DNA from: Fibrisoma limi BUZ 3
GTDB taxonomy: Bacteria; Bacteroidota; Bacteroidia; Cytophagales; Spirosomataceae
DNA: 64,000 nt
Direction of reading: 5' to 3'
Assembly: GCF_000296815.2 (NCBI RefSeq)
Contig: NZ_CAIT01000005.1
Location: 1-64,000 of the forward strand
Made by a program: the position numbers and the translations under genes. Position 1 is the stretch's first letter. The number at the start of each line of letters is the position of its first letter. The notes beneath the pieces are model-generated. The model was not told where the DNA came from. It did no database searches and was given only the letters and a program-made list of their open reading frames with translations. Shown here in pieces: positions 60,290-64,000 of the stretch.

Positions 60290-61009
60290 ATGTCTCAGCC
60301 AACTAAGTACAAACGAATTCTGCTCAAGTTGAGCGGAGAAGCTTTGGCCGGTCCCAGCGGCTACAACATCGATCCCGCCGTACTCGAGCAGTACAGTAAA
60401 GAAATCAGGCAAGTTGTTGACATGGGCGTCCAGGTTGCCATCGTGATCGGCGGGGGCAATATCTTCCGGGGCGTGTCGGGCGAGCGCTCGGGCATCGACC
60501 GGGTGCAGGGTGACTACATGGGAATGCTGGCTACGGTCATCAACGCCATGGCCATTCAGAGTTCGCTCGAAAAGCACGGGATGTTCACGCGGGTCATGTC
60601 GGCCATCAAGATGGAGCAGGTCTGCGAACCGTACGTTCGTCGGCGGGCAGTACGTCACCTCGAAAAAGGTCGGGTCGTAATCTTCGGCGCTGGAACTGGT
60701 AGCCCCTACTTCACGACCGACACCACGGCTAGTCTGCGGGCTATTGAAATTGAAGCCGACGTCGTGCTGAAAGGAACGAAGGTGGATGGGGTGTACTCGG
60801 CTGATCCGATGAAAGACAAAACCGCTGAGCGCTATACCAGCATCTCGTTTCAGGACGTTTACGAAAAGAAACTGAACGTAATGGACCTGACGGCTTTTAC
60901 GCTCTGCCAGGAAAATAATCTTCCGATCATTGTCTTCAACATGAACCAGCAGGGCAGTCTGCTCCGGGTGGTACGTGGCGACGAAGATGCGGGAACGTTA
61001 ATTCACTGA
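60290..61009 (+). CDS. pyrH: UMP kinase
   Basis: This 239-residue amino-acid-kinase-fold enzyme phosphorylates UMP to UDP in pyrimidine synthesis. It includes [94 protein letters not shown] and the C-terminal [25 protein letters not shown]. Length and order are standard. The frr gene follows on the same strand after a repeat, a common arrangement in bacteria. Confidence 0.97.
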   Translation: MSQPTKYKRILLKLSGEALAGPSGYNIDPAVLEQYSKEIRQVVDMGVQVAIVIGGGNIFRGVSGERSGIDRVQGDYMGMLATVINAMAIQSSLEKHGMFTRVMSAIKMEQVCEPYVRRRAVRHLEKGRVVIFGAGTGSPYFTTDTTASLRAIEIEADVVLKGTKVDGVYSADPMKDKTAERYTSISFQDVYEKKLNVMDLTAFTLCQENNLPIIVFNMNQQGSLLRVVRGDEDAGTLIH

Positions 61010-61024
61010 TCTTAACAAAACAGT

Positions 61025-61092
61025 GTTTTCGGTTTACAGTTTTTGGTACGAGTACATACGCCTAAAACCGTAAACCATAAACCGAAAGCCAT
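61025..61092. repeat. Heptamer-type inverted repeat, copy 4
   Basis: GTTTTCGGTTTACAGTTTTTGG pairs imperfectly with CCTAAAACCGTAAACC / ATAAACCGAAAGCC. It fills the pyrH-frr gap, ending 5 bp before the frr ATG, so it lies in the frr untranslated leader or transcript. Confidence 0.7.
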
Positions 61093-61096
61093 ACAA

Positions 61097-61657
61097 ATGG
61101 AAGACATCGAGCTATATCTCGAAGACGCGAAAGACACGATGGAGAAGGCCCTCAAGCACCTGGCCATCGAACTGACTAAAATCCGCGCCGGTAAGGCATC
61201 GCCCGATATGCTCAACGGCATTCAGGTTGAATATTATGGGTCCATGACTCCGCTCAACCAGGTGGCCTCTGTTAACACGCCCGATGCCCGGACGATTGCC
61301 ATCAAGCCATTCGAAAGGAAAACGATCGGTGACGTTGAAAAAGCCATTCGAAACAGTAATCTGGGCCTGGCGCCAATGAATGATGGCGAAACAATCCGGT
61401 TAAGCATTCCTCCCCTGACCGAAGAACGTCGGCGCGACCTGGTGAAGAAGGTCAAGCAGGAGGTTGAGGTAGCCAAAGTAAACATCCGCAACATCCGCAA
61501 GGACACCAACGAAGACATCCGCAAACTGACCAAAGAAGGCGTTTCGGAAGACGCCGTGAAGCAGGGCGAAGAGCGCGTTCAGAAACTGACTGACAGCTTC
61601 ATTGCGCGGGTGGACGAGGTGTTTGCCGCGAAGGAGAAAGATATTTTGTCGGTGTAG
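61097..61657 (+). CDS. frr: Ribosome recycling factor
   Basis: This 186-residue protein splits post-termination ribosomes with EF-G. The N-terminus MEDIELYLEDAKDTMEKALKHLAIELTKIRAGKASPDML and the second domain IEYYGSMTPLNQVASVNTPDARTIAIKPFE-type segment (here QVEYYGS) are followed by ERRRDLVKKVKQEVEVAKVNIRNIRKDTNEDIRKL. Length is normal. The ATG at 61097 is selected over 61043, which would start inside repeat DNA. The TAG stop is formed by the first bases of a REP-like palindrome. Confidence 0.96.
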   Translation: MEDIELYLEDAKDTMEKALKHLAIELTKIRAGKASPDMLNGIQVEYYGSMTPLNQVASVNTPDARTIAIKPFERKTIGDVEKAIRNSNLGLAPMNDGETIRLSIPPLTEERRRDLVKKVKQEVEVAKVNIRNIRKDTNEDIRKLTKEGVSEDAVKQGEERVQKLTDSFIARVDEVFAAKEKDILSV

Positions 61658-61681
61658 AGACGCAACATATTGCGTCTCTAC
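61654..61681. repeat. REP-like palindrome (GTAGAGACGCAA family) carrying the frr stop codon
   Basis: GTAGAGACGCAA and TTGCGTCTCTAC are perfect 12-bp arms with a CATA loop. The TAG of GTAGAG is the frr stop. It lies 84 bp before a truncated REP-associated tyrosine transposase, which fits the known pairing of such repeats with RAYT genes. Confidence 0.8.
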
Positions 61682-61697
61682 GAGCCGTAGAATTATT

Positions 61698-61732
61698 AAC
61701 CGGTCCTGGTTATCAGGACCGGTTATTTTTTT
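61698..61732 (+). terminator. Intrinsic terminator of pyrH-frr
   Basis: AACCGGTCCTG / CAGGACCGGTT form an 11-bp stem with a GTTAT loop, followed by ATTTTTTT. Confidence 0.92.
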
Positions 61733-61764
61733 GAATTTTACCAATTCACCGTAACTACTCAGTA

Positions 61765-61917
61765 ATGCAATCTATCTCTGATGATCCGGTTGAGCGGTTG
61801 ATCCAACACCAGTACCGTATTGATTCGGCACACCTGGCTGGTTATGATTATGGATCGAATGGGATGTATTTCGTGACCATCTGTACCCGGAGCCGGGAAT
61901 CGTATTTTGGCCAACAA
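61765..61917 (+). pseudogene. Truncated REP-associated tyrosine transposase (RAYT / IS200-like)
   Basis: The first about 50 codons read RIDSAHLAGYDYGSNGMYFVTICTRSRESYFG, the typical N-terminus of RAYT (Y1/IS200-like) transposases. They match the family phrase of Tyr-Asp-Tyr ... Gly-x-Tyr-Phe-Val-Thr-Ile-Cys-Thr. After FGQQ the similarity stops. The reading frame continues 80 codons into the next gene without family sequence. The catalytic HUH histidines and Tyr are lost, so it cannot act. It is probably a deletion remnant whose 3' end was replaced by the YfhO gene region. Confidence 0.7.
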
Positions 61918-61981
61918 TCCGCCTGCTCCGCCTGCCGTTATCCCCTAAACCTGTATCTTTGGGCTACGTATCGTTTGCTCT

Positions 61982-64000
61982 ATGAATCAACCTACTTTAT
62001 TCCAAAGGCTTCGGCCGCATCTGATCGCGTTGCTGGGGCTGCTGGTGCTCGCTACCATCTACTTCGCTCCGGTGCTGTCGGGCAAGACGCTGGCCATGCC
62101 CGATGTGCAGGAGAGTGCAGCAGCCGCTCGCGAAATCCGCGAAATTGCCAAAGCTACCGGCGATAAACCGATCTGGACCGATGCCGTCTTCAGCGGGATG
62201 CCGGCCTACATGATTGATTTTGAATACCCATATATCTTTGTTTATAAAGTCGTCAGTACGGTCATCTGGTGGTTGCCCGCCAACGCCAACATCGTGTTTG
62301 TGTTGATGCTCGGAGCCTATATCCTGCTGGTGGTGCTGGGGTGTAATCCGTGGCTGTCGGCGTTAGGAGCCGCTGCTTACGGACTCGGTACGTTCAGTAT
62401 CGTCAGCCTGGAAGCCGGGCACGTATCGAAGCTGTTTGCGCTGGGCTACGGTGCCGGTATGCTGGCGGGCGTGGTCCTTTGTCTGCGCGGACGCTACTGG
62501 GTGGGAGCGGCCGTAACGGGTCTGTTCACCAGCATGGAATTTGGGGCCAACCACATCCAGATTACGTATTACCTCTTCATGACCATTGGCCTCTATGTCC
62601 TGTACGAAGCCATTGCCCTGTTTCGGGCCGGCAAAACGCGACAGCTTGCCCTGGGACTGGCTACGCTGGCGGTAGTCGGGGTGGTAGCGGCTGGTAGCTT
62701 TGGTAAGCGGCTGCTGGTGCTGAATCAGTACACGAAGGAAACCATCCGGGGGGCATCGGAACTGACGGCCAAGACGACAAATCCTGATGGACAGTCGACC
62801 ACCAGCGAATCGAAAGGCGGTCTCGATAAGGATTATGCGTTTACGTACAGCTATGGCATTGCCGAAACACTGACGTTGCTGATTCCCAACTTTTCTGGTG
62901 GCGCATCGGTTGGCGGAGGACTTGGTGCCGACTCTGAGTTTTACAAGGCGATGGTCAACAAGGGCGTCGACCCGGCCGCAGCCCGGCAGTTTGTCGAACT
63001 CGGTGCGCCAACCTACTGGGGTGATCAGCCGGCGGTGGGTGGCCCGGCCTACGCGGGGGCGGCTCTGCTGTTCCTGTTTGTGCTCGGGATGTTCATCATC
63101 CGAACCCCGCTCCGGTGGTGGCTGCTCAGCGCGACCGTATTGCTGGTCATGCTGACTTGGGGGAAGAACTTCGCGGCTTTTAACTATTTCCTGTTCGATA
63201 CGCTGCCGTATCTGAATAAATTCCGGGCGATGACCATGGCCTTTACGCTGGCGCAGTTGTTCATCGCGGTTGGGGCAGCTCTGGCCGTGCAGACCATTGT
63301 GACGCAGAAGCTGACGTTCGCGCAATTGAAACAGCCGCTGCTTATTAGCTTAGGCCTGACGGCGGGCGTAGCACTCATTCTAGCTGTGCTGGGGGGCTCT
63401 TTCTTCGATTTCCAGTCGGACTTTGATGTGGATCGGCTGACGCGCATCTTCGGCGATCCCAGCGTGGCCAATGACATGGTTCGGGCACTGGTCAGCGACC
63501 GGATTAGCCTGATGCGGGGTGATGCCTTCCGGTCAATTATTCTGATTCTGCTGACGGCCGGGGCGGTCTGGCTGTTCGTGACCAACAAACTGAAGCCGTC
63601 TATTTTCTACCCGCTGGTGTTTGCCGTTGTGGTATTTGACCTGTTTGCGGTCGACAAGCGGTTTTTGAACAACTCGGATTTTGTAGCGAAAACGGAACTG
63701 AGCATACCGTATCAGCCGACAGCCGCCGATCAGCAGATTTTGCAGGACAAATCGCTCGGCTACCGGGTGTTCGATCAGACCGGTTCGTTTATGGAAAGCA
63801 ACCGGGCATCGTATTTCCATCGTTCGATTGGGGGCTATAACGTAGCGCGGCTGCGTCGCTACAACGAGTTGATTACGTACGCGTTTCCGGTCAACACGCT
63901 CAACATCCTGAACATGTTGAACGCCAAGTACGTCATCGCGCAGGGGCAACCAGCCGCTAATCCGCAGCAACAGGAGGCACCCGCTCCGGTTGCCCAACAG
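61982..64000 (+). CDS. YfhO family membrane protein (5' part, runs off the window)
   Basis: At least 673 codons of an integral membrane protein are visible; the 3' end is beyond the window. It starts MNQPTLFQRLRPHLIALLGLLVLATIYFAPVLSGKTLAMPDVQES. It has many membrane spans, including GAYILLVVLGCNPWLSALGAAAYGLGTF, and the family-typical TMAFTLAQLFIAVGAAL and NKFRAMT. An extracytoplasmic domain then contains YRVFDQTGSF, SYFHRSIGGYNVARLRRYNELI and NMLNAKYVI. YfhO-family proteins are implicated in glycosylation of envelope polymers or lipids. The start overlaps the tail of the transposase remnant ORF. Confidence 0.9.
   Translation, partial: MNQPTLFQRLRPHLIALLGLLVLATIYFAPVLSGKTLAMPDVQESAAAAREIREIAKATGDKPIWTDAVFSGMPAYMIDFEYPYIFVYKVVSTVIWWLPANANIVFVLMLGAYILLVVLGCNPWLSALGAAAYGLGTFSIVSLEAGHVSKLFALGYGAGMLAGVVLCLRGRYWVGAAVTGLFTSMEFGANHIQITYYLFMTIGLYVLYEAIALFRAGKTRQLALGLATLAVVGVVAAGSFGKRLLVLNQYTKETIRGASELTAKTTNPDGQSTTSESKGGLDKDYAFTYSYGIAETLTLLIPNFSGGASVGGGLGADSEFYKAMVNKGVDPAAARQFVELGAPTYWGDQPAVGGPAYAGAALLFLFVLGMFIIRTPLRWWLLSATVLLVMLTWGKNFAAFNYFLFDTLPYLNKFRAMTMAFTLAQLFIAVGAALAVQTIVTQKLTFAQLKQPLLISLGLTAGVALILAVLGGSFFDFQSDFDVDRLTRIFGDPSVANDMVRALVSDRISLMRGDAFRSIILILLTAGAVWLFVTNKLKPSIFYPLVFAVVVFDLFAVDKRFLNNSDFVAKTELSIPYQPTAADQQILQDKSLGYRVFDQTGSFMESNRASYFHRSIGGYNVARLRRYNELITYAFPVNTLNILNMLNAKYVIAQGQPAANPQQQEAPAPVAQQ

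Noticed and set aside
62363-63325. 320-codon minus-strand ORF
   Set aside because: Antisense shadow of the YfhO gene, rich in Arg/Gln/His without any domain.
1-64000. tRNA or rRNA genes and CRISPR arrays
   Set aside because: Reading the gaps by eye I found no T-loop (GGTTCGAATCC-like) with a matching acceptor stem, no rRNA sequence and no regularly spaced direct repeats; short or unusual RNAs could still be missed.

Overview
The window looks like a piece of a Bacteroidota chromosome, most likely a Cytophagales member close to Spirosoma. The evidence is: a moderately high GC content with AT-rich gaps, no Shine-Dalgarno pattern, repeated -7 boxes of the TAnnTTTG type, a GldC gliding protein, LytS/LytTR signalling, a DUF6728 small protein, a long IspG of the insertion-bearing type, DUF4159 behind RsmE, YfhO, and many outer-membrane barrels and lipoproteins. 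The genus is an inference. No rRNA, tRNA, CRISPR array, intact IS or prophage was seen. The window is core-like, with short repeat elements and a few decayed genes.

Layout. 1-4 kb: a VOC protein, a lipoprotein, two cupins, an outer-membrane barrel and a possible 44-codon gene, all on the minus strand. 4.3-11 kb: an SF1 helicase, a small barrel protein, then a LytS-type signalling cluster (two paralogous histidine kinases, the remains of a third between them, a LytTR regulator and an unknown membrane protein). 11-20 kb: rsmE, DUF4159, an acyl-lipid desaturase, a deoxynucleotidase, an E2 acyltransferase, cinA, DUF4197, gldC, a thioredoxin-fold protein and a TPR protein. 20-31 kb: MmcQ/YjbR, DUF6728, ispG, an AT-hook-like protein in an AT-rich gap, a two-lipoyl-domain pyruvate dehydrogenase E2, an RlmI-like methyltransferase, a TIM-barrel isomerase, a PLC/S1-P1-type hydrolase, Dabb, rpsT and radC. 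31-45 kb: an M50 protease, a HAD phosphatase, pepT, DinB, a CsgG-like protein, an MBL hydrolase, RNase H, trmN6, GT2, pyrophosphatase, sppA and a membrane-bound AraC regulator. 45-64 kb: two convergent acyltransferases, an S8-like lipoprotein whose catalytic serine is replaced, GT4, bioB, two lipoproteins, lpxH-like, a carboxypeptidase-regulatory-domain protein, DUF2007-cdsA, CPBP, dusB, EamA, a biotinyl carrier protein, pyrH-frr and the 5' part of a YfhO gene.

Functional threads. Envelope biogenesis recurs (LpxH, CdsA, YfhO, acyltransferases, glycosyltransferases, CsgG, SppA, site-2 protease). There is a translation group (RsmE, RlmI-like, TrmN6, DusB, S20, RRF) and a cofactor/central metabolism group (IspG, BioB, two E2 enzymes, PPase, UMP kinase). 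The most unusual features are the kinase remnant and the 49-bp identity between the two intact kinases, a perfect loopless 58-bp palindrome, the Ser-to-Thr change in the S8 protein, dispersed heptamer-built inverted repeats, and a truncated REP-associated transposase next to a REP-like palindrome that supplies the frr stop codon.
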